From contig JANUWF010000002.1 of assembly GCA_026120185.1 (NCBI GenBank), positions 744,001 to 808,000 of the forward strand: 64,000 nt of DNA, read 5' to 3'. The notes under the pieces were generated by a model. It had not been told where the DNA came from. It did no database searches and saw only the letters and a program-made list of their open reading frames with translations. How positions within the stretch are numbered: the first letter of the stretch is position 1; the number at the start of each line of letters is the position of its first letter. This document shows, one piece after another, positions 1-13,149 of this stretch. Both the position numbers and the translations under genes were made by a program. The stretch comes from Voacanga thouarsii (taxonomy: Eukaryota > Streptophyta > Magnoliopsida > Gentianales > Apocynaceae).

Positions 1-465
1 AAAACTAAGTGTGGTGATCCTCTTGTATAAGATTGGTATCACCTACTGCCATTGATTTGGAAAAAGATTTTTAGTAAGTTGTATTGAAATTCTTAAGTGA
101 GAACTTAAGGTAGTGGATATAGATCATTTAAGGATCGAACTATTATAAATCCTTGAGCCTTTTCTTGTGCTATTTTACCGAAATTCTTTACTACAATTTT
201 CTCTATCTTCAGATCTTAAATAGTGTATGTTTTCTTCTAAAATCAATGACTCATTTATGACCTTTGCATTCTGAATTAAACTTGTCCTTAACATCTCAAC
301 TACCCATCTTTATTTCACTACATACTCTTATTATTCTGTGCTGATTTAATAAGACCCATGTGCACACTCTTGAAGTCATGAAGCATTTCTGCTATTCAGT
401 TTAAATTTTTTTTAGGGGACCAAAATTTTTAATCTGCATTTGTTTGTCAAAAAATCTTATTCACT
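1..465. repeat. unassigned sequence left of Copia-A
   Basis: This stretch does not match the start of the two other LTRs of the Copia-A family, and homology to them begins only near position 466. Its style (short motifs around an ATAAATCC context) recalls copia LTRs, so it may be a fragment of another LTR element, but I cannot prove this. No open reading frame or gene is visible. Confidence 0.25.
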
Positions 466-2241
466 CCCCTAAAATTTGTCAAGACCCATTGTGTTTAAGT
501 AAATAATCCACGTGAATAGAGATCTTTCACACTAAGGCATGAATCACAGGTTACTTAACACATAAACTCTTATTCTTAACTGGATGATAAGAATATGAAT
601 CTCATCATAATAAGGATATTATGTTATGAATTCCAAATGGAGAATGACTTACTTTTAGCCAGTGAGTAGTCCTCTTATTTCACAACAGAAGCGTATTTCG
701 AAAACGTGGAATTGGACATGTAGTAATGGTTTTTAAAAGTACTATACAATGGAAACCTAGACCACTACTGCTACAATGTGGACTTATATCCTACAGTTTG
801 AGTATGGGTTGGTGTTTTGGTGAAGCTAGAAGCGTATACTGTAATATACTATAGTTGAGGTTCTATCGTAGGACCAATTTGCTCGTATGTTGGGTATGTA
901 TGACTAGTTAGTTAAGACATAATTGTATAAAATAGCTTTTACGCTATATCGCTCCTTGTAACTGTTTGAATGATCTAAATATCCAGGACCCGAGGAAACA
1001 TGACTTGGATGTTTGCTTTAAGGTAGCTCCCTTGGAAAGCGGAAACATTCCAGGAAGTCATGGATCATTGGACTAGAGGTCTAAGGATCGTAGATATTAT
1101 TTAGAGATGTGTTTCTTCCTCTTTGAATGTACGACATTACATAGAGGGATATATTTGTCATTACACTTGTAGGTCGGAGATTTTGCTAACGCATTATTGT
1201 CTTTGAGGTTAATATTTCTTTATAGTGATATTACAAAATATTTAAAATGCAAAATACAGATATTTCTATAGCAGGGGTATTTTGGTCATTTTAGTAACTA
1301 AGGCGATGTATCTTTTAGTCTCCAGAATAGCCCGTAAGCCTTAATGGATTGAGGAATTGGTCGTAAATAAAATGGATTTTATTTTATTCAAATAGCCTAG
1401 TTTATTTATTGGGTTAGAATAAAATAAAAGGTCCAGATAGAGAATTATTAAATAGTCTATTTCAGTTGGTTAATTAATTATTCAAGGTTGAAGCCCAGAT
1501 TGAATAATTAAAAGATTGGTCTGGTCTGAATTAGGAAAAAGACTTGAGAAAATATTTTGGTCCATTTTAGGTTAATTAATTAATTGCCTGTTAGGTTTTG
1601 ATTAATCTTGGTCCAGTTAATTAATTTTTTGTTAGCCTAATAAGTTGGACCGAAGGTCCATGTTTTAATGCTAGTCTGGCAGGATTAAATGGATATAGGT
1701 CTTCAAGTGGTTAGTTTTTAGGTTTTGAATTTCCAAAAAAGATAGCATCAAATATCTTTTGAATAGCATGAGACTTTAGTGCTATCAGGGATTTATATAC
1801 CTAAAACAAACTCCTGACAGTAAAGTACAACTCTCTAAAAAAAAATACTCTAACCGCCCCAGCTCTCTATATCTCAGTCTCAGTTCTATTTTTTAACACA
1901 AGAAGAAGAGATGGTCTTTGTTTGATGATTGCTCTATAGCAATTGATCAAAGAAGCAAAATACTACATTCGTTATACTTTTGGTTTTCACCGCTAGTCAA
2001 GCAATGGCCATATTTCGGCTAATCAGAGGCCTGGTGTGAATGAGACATAGCAGGAGAATCACAAGACTTAAACTAGAGACTTCAGTGCAACCAGTAGTTC
2101 AAGAAGAGAACGCTCATGTTCATCCTAAGCAACTGACAAATCGAAACTGCAGAGGTATAGCTTCCGTTGTCATATTTTCTACGTGTCTGTGTTGGTTTTT
2201 TTTTTTTTTTTTTTTGCTCCTATGGCCACAATCCATCTTCA
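466..2241 (+). repeat. Copia-A 5' LTR (5'-truncated)
   Basis: The segment aligns along its length with the solo LTR at 16101 and the 3' LTR at 18338, for example the shared GTTTAAGTAA block followed by the TTACTTAACA block. About 125 bases are missing at its left end compared with the 3' LTR. It ends in CTTCA just before the primer-binding site. A poly-T tract lies about 45 bases from the right end and is shared with the 3' LTR. Confidence 0.8.
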
Positions 2242-2243
2242 AG

Positions 2244-2255
2244 TGGTATCAGAGA
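2244..2255 (+). other. Copia-A primer-binding site (initiator tRNA-Met)
   Basis: TGGTATCAGAGA follows the LTR end by two bases. TGGTATCAGAG is complementary to the 3' end of plant initiator tRNA-Met, the usual copia minus-strand primer. Confidence 0.85.
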
Positions 2256-3898
2256 CAATGTTTTAATGGCATAGGAGCATGCTTAGGTAAATAACAATTG
2301 GCTAGATGATTGATTTCTTGGTATTGTGATCCTTCATGTTTCTGGTATGGGTAGAACTTTTTGTACGTCTCACCGTTGAGACATAAGTATGATGTATTTA
2401 CTGGTTTTCTTAGATTAATCGTGTAAGCCCAGTGATTAAAGGGCATAGGCTCTTGATTTAGCTTCTTTTTTTTTTTTATTTAATTCTATAATCAAAGAGT
2501 TGTTTGTAAGTGCCGCTTAGAAGATTACAGAAGAAAACCAGAAGAAAATCGCAGCAAAAATCGAAAAAGAAAGAGAACCTGGGTCTGGATTGCATGAAGC
2601 TGGCCGTAGCTTTAGGCTAAATATGGCCTAAGCTATGGCTGGCTAGGTAGCAGCCAACCACGGCTTCATGCGGGGTTCGAGTCAAGTCCACGAGTCAAGG
2701 GTTTTGATCCAGTGTGGCGGGTGCATGAAGACCAAAAAATTTTTAATTATTTTCCTTGTAATTTTTTTGCATTTTTCTTTTATGTTTTGGGTCCCATACC
2801 AGGCGAAGTTATTATTTTTTGCATAGTTAATATTCTTGAAATATTTTGCATGAAAAATAATAGGAATGGATTTAGGATTAAACACGACTATTAATTAATT
2901 AATTAATTAATGTGTTTAATTCTTTATTTAGAAGAATAGAAAAGCATGAAAACGTTTGCAATTTTGTAACATGCTATGTGCACATTTTCTCAAAAACCAA
3001 AGTCTTTGGGAATTTTTGACAAGGAAAAATATTTTTCTTTAATTAATTGGTTATTTTAACTTAAACGCAAAAATTAATCCTAGGTTATTTCTCTCAAAGG
3101 ATTTTATCCTTGACATAGAAAATATTTTGGATTTAGATATTTTCGTGAGTTAAAAGGAATACCCATTTTAATTCTTTTTACAAGAAAGTTGTTTTTGTCA
3201 AATAAAACTCGAGACCAAAGTCTTTTAAAAGTTTTAAAAGGAAATTTTTTGAAATCATTAAGTTCTTAGTTTTGTAAAATTAATCCATAGAAAATCTCTT
3301 AAAGGATTTTACCTTGACATAGAGATTAACAAATTTAGAAATTTTACAAAGAGTTAAGGGATACTTAATGGGATATTTTTAAAAGGACATTTTCTTGAAA
3401 CCCCTTTATTTAAAAGATTAAGTGAGAGAGGGGTTCCAACGGCTCCACGGCTTCCATCACGGTCCTCATTAAAGATCATGGATCTCCTCACGTCACCCTG
3501 GGAGTGAACCCATATAGGATGGGGATTCCACAAGGATCTAGACCTAATAGATAGACATAATTAATGCCCGGGAAAGTACTGTGATTAGCTAGACCCCATT
3601 GGAGGTCATAGAGCAAGGATTGTCCATAGGAAATGAGAAGAAACGGCTATCCCCTCGATGGAGTTATCTTTTAGATCATTACCTAGAAGGGTAGTCAATT
3701 TGTGGTGGTCAACATACTTAGCATAAGAAACTGTTAATATTCCCAAGAAGCTGTGTCAGTTTTCCTAAGAGCCAAACTGATCATATTAAAGATAATAGTG
3801 ATATGGTTAACTATTATCAGCATTAATATGAGGATAAAATGCACATATTACTTATTTTTCACAAATTGAGAAATTTCTTTTATTTTCAATTTTCAAAA
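2256..3898 (+). other. Copia-A untranslated leader with a long hairpin
   Basis: No gag-like coding is visible between the primer site and the gag ATG. A two-level hairpin lies at 2592-2671: an outer perfect 9-base stem (GCATGAAGC at 2592, GCTTCATGC at 2663) and an inner stem pairing 2603-2617 with 2626-2639. Such a place is typical for packaging or dimerisation signals, but that role is inferred. Confidence 0.5.
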
Positions 3899-4700
3899 AT
3901 GGTTGGTGGAAGTTCTTTTAGTCATTTAGCCATCATTCTCCATGAGAATAAGCTAAAGGAACCAAACTATGTTGACTAGAAAAGGAACCTAGGTATAATA
4001 CTCACTGTAGATGAGTATAAGTATGTCCTTTATGAAACATGCCCTGTTATCGGGGTAGATTTTACCGAAAAGAAGCGTGAGGTTGAAAAGGTATGGAAGA
4101 AGGCTGACGACATGGCTCATTGCTACATGTTGGCCTCTATGTTTAATGTGCTCAAGTCCAAACATGAGCATATGGTCACTGTTTATGACATTACCATGTC
4201 ATTAGCCACCATGTTCGCAAATAAGAGCCGGCCCGCAGGGTAGGAGGCTCTTAAAACGATCATAAACACTAAGATGGCTGATGGAGCATCAGTCAAGGAG
4301 TATATGCTTAAAATGATTGCTGCTTTTGAGGAAGTAGAAGTCTTGGGGACTGTAATTGACCTCGAGAGTCAAATGGATATGGTTCTCGAATCTTTGCCAG
4401 ACTCTTTTACTTAGTTCAAGTTAAATTACAACATGAACAAGTTAAACATAACTTTAACTAAGTTGCTAAAGGAGCTTTAGATGACAGAGAATGTCATGAA
4501 GCTACAGTTTAAGGCTATGATAGCTAAGGTTTCTTCTTCAAGAATTGGGTCCAAACCTAAAATGTTTAAGAAGAAGAAAGGAAATGCAATAGCCCAGCCC
4601 AAGTCCTAACCCAAAGATAAACCTAATGGCAAGTGCTTCAAGTGTGGGAAGAAGGGACATTGGAAAAATGAGTGTCCAGATCTTCAGGCAAAAAAAAAAA
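3899..4700 (+). pseudogene. gag: Copia-A gag (nucleocapsid-type, broken)
   Basis: Copia gag is the RNA-binding coat protein of the virus-like particle. Reading from the ATG gives the expected UBN2-type gag pattern with the Asn-Lys-rich segment seen in plant copia gags. It ends with a perfect CCHC zinc knuckle, CFKCGKKGHWKNEC, encoded at 4634-4675. In-frame stops occur near 3977 (an expected Trp is TAG), near 4240, near 4412 and near 4478, and another follows a Ser codon near 4607. A 16-base poly-A run after 4689 breaks the frame to the protease. The start is the first ATG after the leader and gives the family's usual N-terminus. Dead gene; family assignment is firm. Confidence 0.8.
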
Positions 4701-7025
4701 AAAAACTCTACGGGTAATGTTTACTATCTAAACTCTGTATTATGGTTGGATCAACTTTTACTTGAATTGTTGATTTTGGAGCCACTGATCATATCTATAA
4801 CTTCGTGGAAGGATTTAGGAAGATAAAAAGACTCCAAAAGGGTGAACATGGACTACACGTAGGAAATAGAGCATAAGTATTGGCCCAGGCAGTGGGAAAG
4901 CTGGAACTTAGATTTGATTATAATAGAGTAATTATTTTGAAAGATATTTTATATATACCAAGTTTTAGATAGAATTTGATTTCGGTTACAAAACTAATGA
5001 ATCATGCCTATTCTATTTCTTTCCATTCTGATGTTGCCATAAGTAGAAATAGAGAAGTTTTATGTACTGGGCACATGTATATAAATTTGTTCTTCATAAA
5101 CCTTAAAAATAATCAAATAAATAATGCTCGAAATGAACCTTTAAGTAAAAAGAGAAAGACCAATGTCAATGATTCATATCTTTGGCATCTAAGGTTGGGT
5201 CACATTAACTCAACCAGGATTCAGAGGTTAATCTATGATGAGCCTTTGGCTCGTTGAGATTGAAAAGTTGGCTTCAGTGTGAATCTTGCCTAATGGAAAA
5301 GATGACCAAAAGGTCTTTTACCCAAAAGGTGGATAAAGCTAATGAGATATTAAGCCTTATTCACATTGATATGTGTGGTCCTTTGTATATACCAGTGAGA
5401 GCAAGGTTTAAGTATTTCATCACTTTGACAGATGATTATATAAGGTTTGGTTACATTTACCTGATGAGGTATAAGTCTGGCTCATTTGACAAGTTCAAAG
5501 AGTTTAAGGCTAAAATAGAGTATCGAACAAGTAAACTGTACAAAACCTTATGATTGGATCGTGGTAGAAAGTATCTCCTCGATGAATTCAAGGATTATAT
5601 GATACATCATAGAATAGTATCCCAACTCTCTGCGTCGGGGATACCCCAACAGAACGGAGTAGTTGAGAAAAGGAATAAGACATTGATGGAAACGGTCCGA
5701 GCATGATATCTCAAGCTACTCTTCCAATTTCCCTTTGGGGATATACCCTGGAAATAGCGGCATAATTCTGAACTTGTTGCCTTCAAGTCAGTACCTAAGA
5801 TGCCTTATGAGATGTGGACTAGGCGTAAGCCAAGTCTCAGTCATCTTAGGATATAGGGCTATCCAGCTTATTTACTGATTACGGGAGACAAGCTAGAACT
5901 AAGGTCAGAATTATACTATTTTATTAGGTATCTAAAAGGAATTAAGGGTGGCTACTTTTATCATCCTAATGAGCATAAAGTATTGGTAAGTACTAATGTT
6001 AGATACTTGGAAGATGATCAAAGTATATCCAAAAAAGGTTTAACTAGATTGGAACTCGAGGAGAAATTATCTTCTGAATCAACTTCTTCAAACCCAATTA
6101 ATGAACAAGAAGAGAAACAGCCTCAGGAACCTATACAAAGGGAGTTTCATCGTAGTGGGAGGGAATCTAGGGTTATAGAAAGGTGGATTGGAGAGGTTTT
6201 TGACCTAGTCCCATCACGAGGAATAAGATCCCACTAGATACAAGGAGGCTATTGCTAATGTCGATACAAACCTATGGCATAAAGCAATAAAAGCCAAGAT
6301 TGAGTCTATGTACTTCAATCAGGTTTGGGATCTTGTAGCTTCACTTGAAGGGATAAAACCCATTTAGTGTAAGTGGGTATACAAGAGGAAGAGAGGTGCA
6401 GATGGGAATGTGAAAACCTTCAAAGCTAAGTTTGTGACGAAAAGGTATACTCAAAAAGACGGAATCGATTATGAGAAAAAAAAAATTCGATAGCCATGCT
6501 TAAGTTCATCTGTATCCTCCTTTCCATCACATGTCAGTATGACTACCAGATATAGCAAATAGATGTCAAGATGACCTTTCTTAATAGCAATCTTAGCGAA
6601 GACATTTATATGTCCCAACCAGAGGACTTTATTGCTAAAGGTCAGAAACATATGGTTTGTAAGTTCAAGAAGTCCATTTATGGACTTAAGCAGGCATTGA
6701 GAGCATAAAACATTATTTTGATGAGACTATAAAGTCTTATAGTTTCACTCAAAATGAGGATGAACCACGTGTGTACAAGAAACTGGAAGGTATTAATGTG
6801 ATTTTTCTTGTGTTGTATGTGGATAACATTTGTACTCATTGGGAATAACAGAGGGGCATTGTCATCTACTAAGGTGTGGCTATCAAGTCAATTCAGTATG
6901 AAAAACTTGAGAGAAGCCATTTACATTCTCGACATTAAACTTCTTAGAAATAGAAGTAGAAAATGTTAGGTTTATCCCAAGCCACATATATTGACAAAAT
7001 GCTGGCCAAATTCAGCATGGACTCG
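4701..7025 (+). pseudogene. pol: Copia-A pol, part 1: protease, integrase, RT (broken)
   Basis: Copia Pol is a polyprotein whose domains run protease, integrase, RT, RNase H. Here the protease site reads DFGATDH (4772), a change from DSGATDH. A GAG-pre-integrase segment with WHLRLGH follows at about 5180, then the integrase zinc-binding CESC (5278), the catalytic-region HIDMCGP (5360) and a PQQNGVVEKRN motif near 5647. The RT is visible from about 6240 (CKWVYKRKRGADG near 6370) to the active site at 6816-6827, which reads YVDN instead of YVDD. Many stops and frameshifts separate these pieces. The reading is cut at 7025 by a family-L LTR, and roughly ten codons seem to be missing from the host at that junction. 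Confidence 0.8.
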
Positions 7026-10000
7026 TGTAACACCCCACTACCTAGGCCCAACAGGCCGAGGATGTCGCCCCGTCCAAAGGACAAGGGGTCTTTATAACTA
7101 GGTCGCATAATCGAAATAATAGAATGAAAATAATACTTTAAACTTAAAACTTATTACAATCCAAGAATCCAAAACACAAATCCAAAATAAAATTGTTTAC
7201 TCTCAACTCCCAAAGCATTACACAAGATAAATATCAGAAAATCTTCCAAGGCAGGCAATAACTAGCTACTCATCCCCACAGCAGGATCAACCTGAAATCA
7301 TGATAAAAAGGGTGATGAGATAAAAATCTCAGTAAGTCCGTGTGTGCTTTGAGTGCCCAGTGAAAACAGTTCGTGAATGCAAGGTGTAAAATCTTCATAA
7401 GAGTAATACTGGCAAGCAATAAACAATAGATAAAATTAAGAGTGGTATTTTTGGCTTTTCCAACCATACATGTTCAATAAAATCAACCACTCAAAAAGGT
7501 GGTCATGGTTTACCACACGTTGGGCCCCATAACCATACAACGGTCAGAATGCCACACTTTGTGCAAACTGACAAAAAGGAGGTGATTGGCCTACCGGACA
7601 AGATACTCCTCCTTCTCTATACCCAAACAAAAATGGTTGTTCATTCTGGTAACACATAGTCCACTTGACTGAAAATTGCTAGCTCGGACCGGCATGACCT
7701 ATTGGACTGACATCTTATCAAAGAAGGACTCACCCCTCAGAGGTGGCCACCTACCAAGGGACTTACCCCAACCCTTCAAAGACTAGTCCTAGTAGTCCCC
7801 CCTTATTGAATACTCAACGTAATATATATCCCACTTGGAAAAATGAATAAAACATAGTTCCACTTGAAAATTGCAATTAAGGATTTCCAAAGTTTGGGGC
7901 AAAACTGGTTTTAGAAAGAGTTTTAGAGCTTGAGTAAATCTGCTTATTAATTTTCAAATAATTTGTTTAACTGAAATGAGAAATGAGACAATCCTCAATT
8001 GTCTTTACAGAAATGAGTGACCACGCACTCCATAATTGGCTTGCTATAGAACCATTTTGCATCAATCAGGTTTTATGCAGGAGCTTACCTAATCCTTAGC
8101 TTGAGATAAAATAAAGGTCTTCAACAGCTGACCTAACCCCACCTGGGGTAAATATAAGCCATAATCAAATTCAAGCCAAAATTCACTTTCACAAATAATT
8201 CTAACTCAACTTACTGCAACCATGATCCTAGTGTCCCAAGCTTTGAGGCCAGATAATAAATAAAAGGGTTCATAAGCTAAGTCTAGTTTGATATTAAAAT
8301 AATTAGGGTTTTGGGAAATAGGTACTAATAAGTTGAAGGTTTAAACCTTGCTAAAAATAAATTAGAGTTTATTTGATGAAGGGTCGTAGGTGGTATTATG
8401 TAAAATAATAATCTATTAATAATTATTTGTTAGAAAATAATTGGCAACAAAAATTAGTTGTAAGTAAATTTTAATAGGTTTTGATTGAAAGATAATAAAT
8501 AAATTTTAATAGTACTTATGAATATAAGACTTACAAAATTAATACTTTACTTATTATGATTATTTATATATAAGGCTTTATTTGATATTATTATTTTATA
8601 TAATATCTATATATTTTATTTCTTTAATAAAAGATATCATTTATTTGACTAAAATATCCTTATTTTATATATAATAGTCCAAATCTACCCTCCCTAGGGT
8701 TTTTGAAATTTACTAGAAGAGATTATAGCATTAATCATTTTATTGATGAAATAAAATTAGCTTAGGGACAATTAGGTCATGATCATATTTCTATTTCTAA
8801 CCATAATCATGAACATACACTCCACACCAATTCATCAAATCATCCAAATCATGAATAAAGGCATAGATCTAAATTTACCAAGGCACGATCCAAACTCTAC
8901 TAACATAAACATAATCGTGGCTTTAACAAAAATACATGAAGATAAACCCTATTCACCAAAGGTGATATAATTTCTAACATGCTTGATCACATATACCACT
9001 CACGACATGGAGAGCATGCAACAAAACCCTAAAAACTCCATATAATCAACCAAGACAATCAACTCATGCATCAATCCCATCTCCATCATATACACACATT
9101 TATTCATGCTCAAATCTCAACTCCTTCACAACAACACATGCTTAAATCCTAATCATAATCCATCTCCTTCCAATATCATTCTAGAGACATGAATCTAGAA
9201 TTTAAAGAGAGGATTGAAAAAGCTTACTTGATTGATGACTACCTTGGAGTAGTTTCGAATGGATCCTAATTCTTAGGGACTTGATCCGTCCAAGAGAGTT
9301 GAAGAAAATATGGCCATGGTTGAAGTCACCATTCGGCCAAGAGAGAGAGAGAGAGAAAAGAGGAAAAGAGAGTCCATTAGTATGTTTATATATACATACA
9401 TTCATTAGAAGTTGAAGATGAGAGAAGGTGGGGTGATTGATCACGCTTACCTTGAAGGTGTTCTTGAGCCTTCACAAATATACTAATTTTTTGATCCAAA
9501 AGAGAGAGTTGGATTTTGGTATTTGATGCTAAAAATTGCAGAAGTGGTTTCAAGGGGTTGAGTAGGTATGATCTGGAGTTTTTGGAAGAGATTGGAGAAG
9601 TTTGGAGTGATCTTAGGCGTGAGGATGTTTAGTAGGTGTTCTTGGTGTTCTTGGTTTTGAGAGAATGGAGAGAGTTTTGGTTGAAGCTGGCCAAAATTCT
9701 GAGGGATTAGGGTGGTCGAATTGATTTGGAGGGTTTAGGAAGTTGAATTTTATGATTTGAGAGGAAAAGGAAAGTTGGTTGTTTGAAATCCTAAAAGAAT
9801 ATTTTAGGGAATCAATTTTGGAAACAAAATATGGTAAGAAGATCTTTAATGGAGGAGAGCTTTTGGAAGCTCCAATGGCCAGCTGTTTGTCTATGAGTTT
9901 TGTTGAGATGAACGATGGTTGAAAGGGCTTAATGGTGGCCGAAAATATGGAGTACAATGGTGGAGGGATTTCTGGTTGTTTGAAAGATGAATTATGGTAG

Positions 10001-11169
10001 TTTACTAAATATGATTGCTGGAATTTTGGTCTCCAATCAATGGCTTGATTGGAGGGATTGATGGAGATATTTTAGGAGCAGCCATGGGACTGGTTTCGAG
10101 CAGAATGTTGGAGAAGATGATGGAGCCCAGTTCATGGTTGTTCAAGGGAAGTTTGTACAGAAAAATGGTGGAGGTTTCGAACAAGACTGAAGAAGGAACA
10201 AAGCTGGAAAAATTCCTGGGCAGATTTCGCAAGTTGCTGAAATTTTTCTAGGCAGATTTTGCTTCCATTTTCTAGTCAGTTTGCAGAAGATTTGAAGGGG
10301 TATTCAGAGGTCTTTCAAGGTTGGTTTCCAGCCTTCTTCATGGTGGAAAAATGAGGTTAAAATGCTAGGTGAAAAACTGGAAGAAACAACTTGGTTTAGG
10401 TTCACCAAAGCTGCGAAAGTGTCTAGAAAATTTTCTGGTTTGCACAGCACTTGTGCAGCCGGTTTTGGCCTTATAATTTCAGACTTCAAGCTGGTCAAGA
10501 GAGCTATTTTTCTAGTAGCATTTGGGAGGGAATGATGGCTGAAAATTTCGACACTTGGACTGAACAAGAAGCTGGAAAAAAAATTCCAGTTTACAACATG
10601 AACAAGATGAATACACTTAGGTTGGAGTTTGAAGGTTCAACCATGGAGATTAATTCTCTTGCGAACCTTCCACAACCCCTCCCCATTTTCGGCCCACAAG
10701 ATGTCTTACACTTAGACATTTTTGAACCTTCAAAACCATAGCACTTTGCTGGAATTTTCTGAAATAGAATTGGCTTAGCTGAATTGAACAACTTAATGAA
10801 TTGAGAAATAAGAAAAACTAAAGATCAAGAAGGGTGTGAATTCCCTTAAAATTTTTGTAGGGCATAAGAGTAGGATTAGGACATTCCTATCATGTCTCCT
10901 CTAAGATAACACTCATTGTGAAACCCCAGTCGAAACCAACCTTAAAGTAAGGGGGTTGGGATGTATATCATATTTTATTTCATGTTTAAATATATTTTTA
11001 TATGGTTTTATGTGCATTGAATTTGTGTTTTATAGTCTAGAGGGCTTGATTGTGAGTATTGAGTGGGAATGGCAAAATGGTAATTTTTACCTAAGGTGGA
11101 AAAAGGGAGATTTCTTGAAGATTGAATAGGAAAATATTTTTAGAGAGAAAATAAGAACAAGAGTTGTTG

Positions 11170-11224
11170 TGGTGTAGTAGTTAGAGCCTTAGAATTGATT
11201 CTTGAGGTCTTGGGTTCAAATTCC
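11170..11224 (+). promoter_or_regulatory. tRNA-like Pol III A box and B box in L1 LTR (plus copy)
   Basis: TGGTGTAGTAG at 11170-11180 fits the A-box consensus TRGYNNARNNG at every position. GGTTCAAATTCC at 11213-11224 resembles the B box (GGTTCRANNCC) with one base out of place. The starts are 43 bases apart, as in tRNA genes. The sequence between also continues like a tRNA D-stem (TTAGAGC). Confidence 0.55.
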
Positions 11225-12866
11225 ATTATTAGAGCTATAGTATGATTAAAATTTATTTTTGCTTGGGAAGTATCATTGTCGGCCTTAGTGGTGTTTGGAG
11301 TAGGGTAGAGATGTTGTCCTATGAGAGACATGATAGGAGTTTTCAAATCCTACTCTTTTGCTCTACACAAAATTTCTAAGGGGAATTCATTTCCTCTTGA
11401 TCCTTAGTTTTTCTTAATTCTCAATTCATTAGTTTGTTCATTGTGTTCAAGCTAATTTTATTCTAGAAAAATTCCAGCAATGTGTTGTGGCTTTGAAGGT
11501 TCAAAATGTCTTAGTAAAAGACATCATATGGACCGAAACAATGGATGAGGGGAAAAGATTTCAAGTGAATTAAATTCCTTAGTGAATTTTCTAAAAATTC
11601 ACTCTAGCTAGATTCATTTCCCTTTGTACATAGAACTAAAATTTTTCCAGCTTTGTGTGCCTTCAAGGTGTTGAAATTCTTGACCATTATTCCCTCCCAA
11701 ATGCTGCCAGAAAATGGTCCTTTTGATCAGCTTAGAATCTGGATTTTTATGGCTATTTTCGGACTGCACAAAGATGGTGCAAAACCAGAAAAAAAATCAT
11801 GTACAAATCGCAGCTTTGGAGGTCCAAAACCAAGCTGTTTTCTTCTAGTTTTTGTACAGCACCCTAGCCATGTTTTCCTCCATGAAGTAGGCTGGAAACC
11901 AGCCTTGAAAGCCCCAGAAATTCTCCTTCAAAGTCTCTGCAAATCGCCTGGAAAAGGGCAGCCGAAAACTGCCCAGAAAATTCCAGCCATGCAAAATAAT
12001 GTTGTGCAGAATTTTGTCCAGCTTTATTTCCTAATTCAATCCTAGCAGAAACTCCATCCTTTTCTGCAAAAACCACCCTTAAACCTCCATTAACAGAACT
12101 CCATTGTGCCCCCAAAGTTCTGCACGAAAATCCGACCATGGATGCCTAAAAGATTTCCAAAAAAAATCTGCAATCATTCCTTGATTTGGATACCAAAATT
12201 CCAGCTACCATGATTTAACAACTTTCTATAAAATATACCTCAAACAACCAGACTTTCTCTCCACCATTATACTCCATAATTTCGGCCACCCTAAGCCTCC
12301 TTCAACCAGCTTTCATTCAACCAAAACACTGCCCAAAAATTCATCCATGGCAGATCTCCAAAAGCTCTCCAATAATCAAAGATATTCTTGTGATATCTAG
12401 TTTCCAAATTTGCTTTCCAAAAATATTCTTCAAGGATTTTAACAACTAGCCTTTCCTTTTTCCTTCCAAACCATAAAAACCATCTTCCTAAACCCTACAA
12501 ACAGTTTGGCAGCCCTAATCTCTTCAGAATTTCGGCAACCTCCATCCAAGAACTCTCTGTTCTCTTCAACCTTCAAGAACATATAGTACACCAAGAACAC
12601 CTACTCATTCCTTTCACCTAATACCTCTCCAAATCACTTCAAACTACCTCTAAAAATTCTAGATTTCATCTATTCATTGCTGTGAGTCCATCTGTACCAT
12701 TTTTAACATCAAACTCCAAAATCCAACTTACACTTTTGGATAAAAAAAAACCCAGAAATTTTGTGAAGGCTTAAAAACACCTTCAAGGTAGGATTATTCA
12801 ATCAACTTCATCTTCGCTAATCTTCAATCTCTAATGAATATATATGTGTTTAAGCATGCTAATGAG

Positions 12867-12875
12867 CCTTCTTCT

Positions 12876-12910
<35 letters not shown>

Positions 12911-12912
12911 TC
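12867..12912 (+). repeat. (CTT)n microsatellite
   Basis: CTT repeats in tandem with one CCT interruption, inside the plus-oriented L1 LTR. The serine-rich frame it creates is an artefact of the repeat. Confidence 0.95.
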
Positions 12913-13110
12913 ATGGCCGAAAATTCCCCTCTCTTGGCCGGATGACTTTTTCTCCCATGGACAAAGTTAGACATCTAGGAGTTGAGATCTACTCTAAACT
13001 CCTTCAAGGCATTCATCAATCAAGTAAGTACCTCCAATCTTCCTTTCTTAAACTCTATATTCATGTCTCTAGGATGAGGATGATAGTAGGTGGATGGTGA
13101 TAGGCTTTAA

Positions 13111-13113
<3 letters not shown>

Positions 13114-13144
<31 letters not shown>
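13114..13144 (+). repeat. (AT)n microsatellite
   Basis: About fifteen AT units inside the L1 LTR. Confidence 0.95.

Positions 13145-13149
<5 letters not shown>

Noticed and set aside
9613..9957. 114-codon minus-strand frame
   Set aside because: Lies in the L1 LTR and is a low-complexity Ser/Pro frame with no family match.
11161..11240. true tRNA gene at the A/B boxes
   Set aside because: No acceptor stem pairing or clear anticodon arm is visible; only promoter-like boxes remain.
11653..12045. 130-codon frame in the L1 LTR
   Set aside because: No recognisable family, absent as a frame in the opposite-oriented copy, and inside an LTR; chance frame.
12834..13100. 88-codon frame with a serine run
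   Set aside because: The serine run is the CTT microsatellite.
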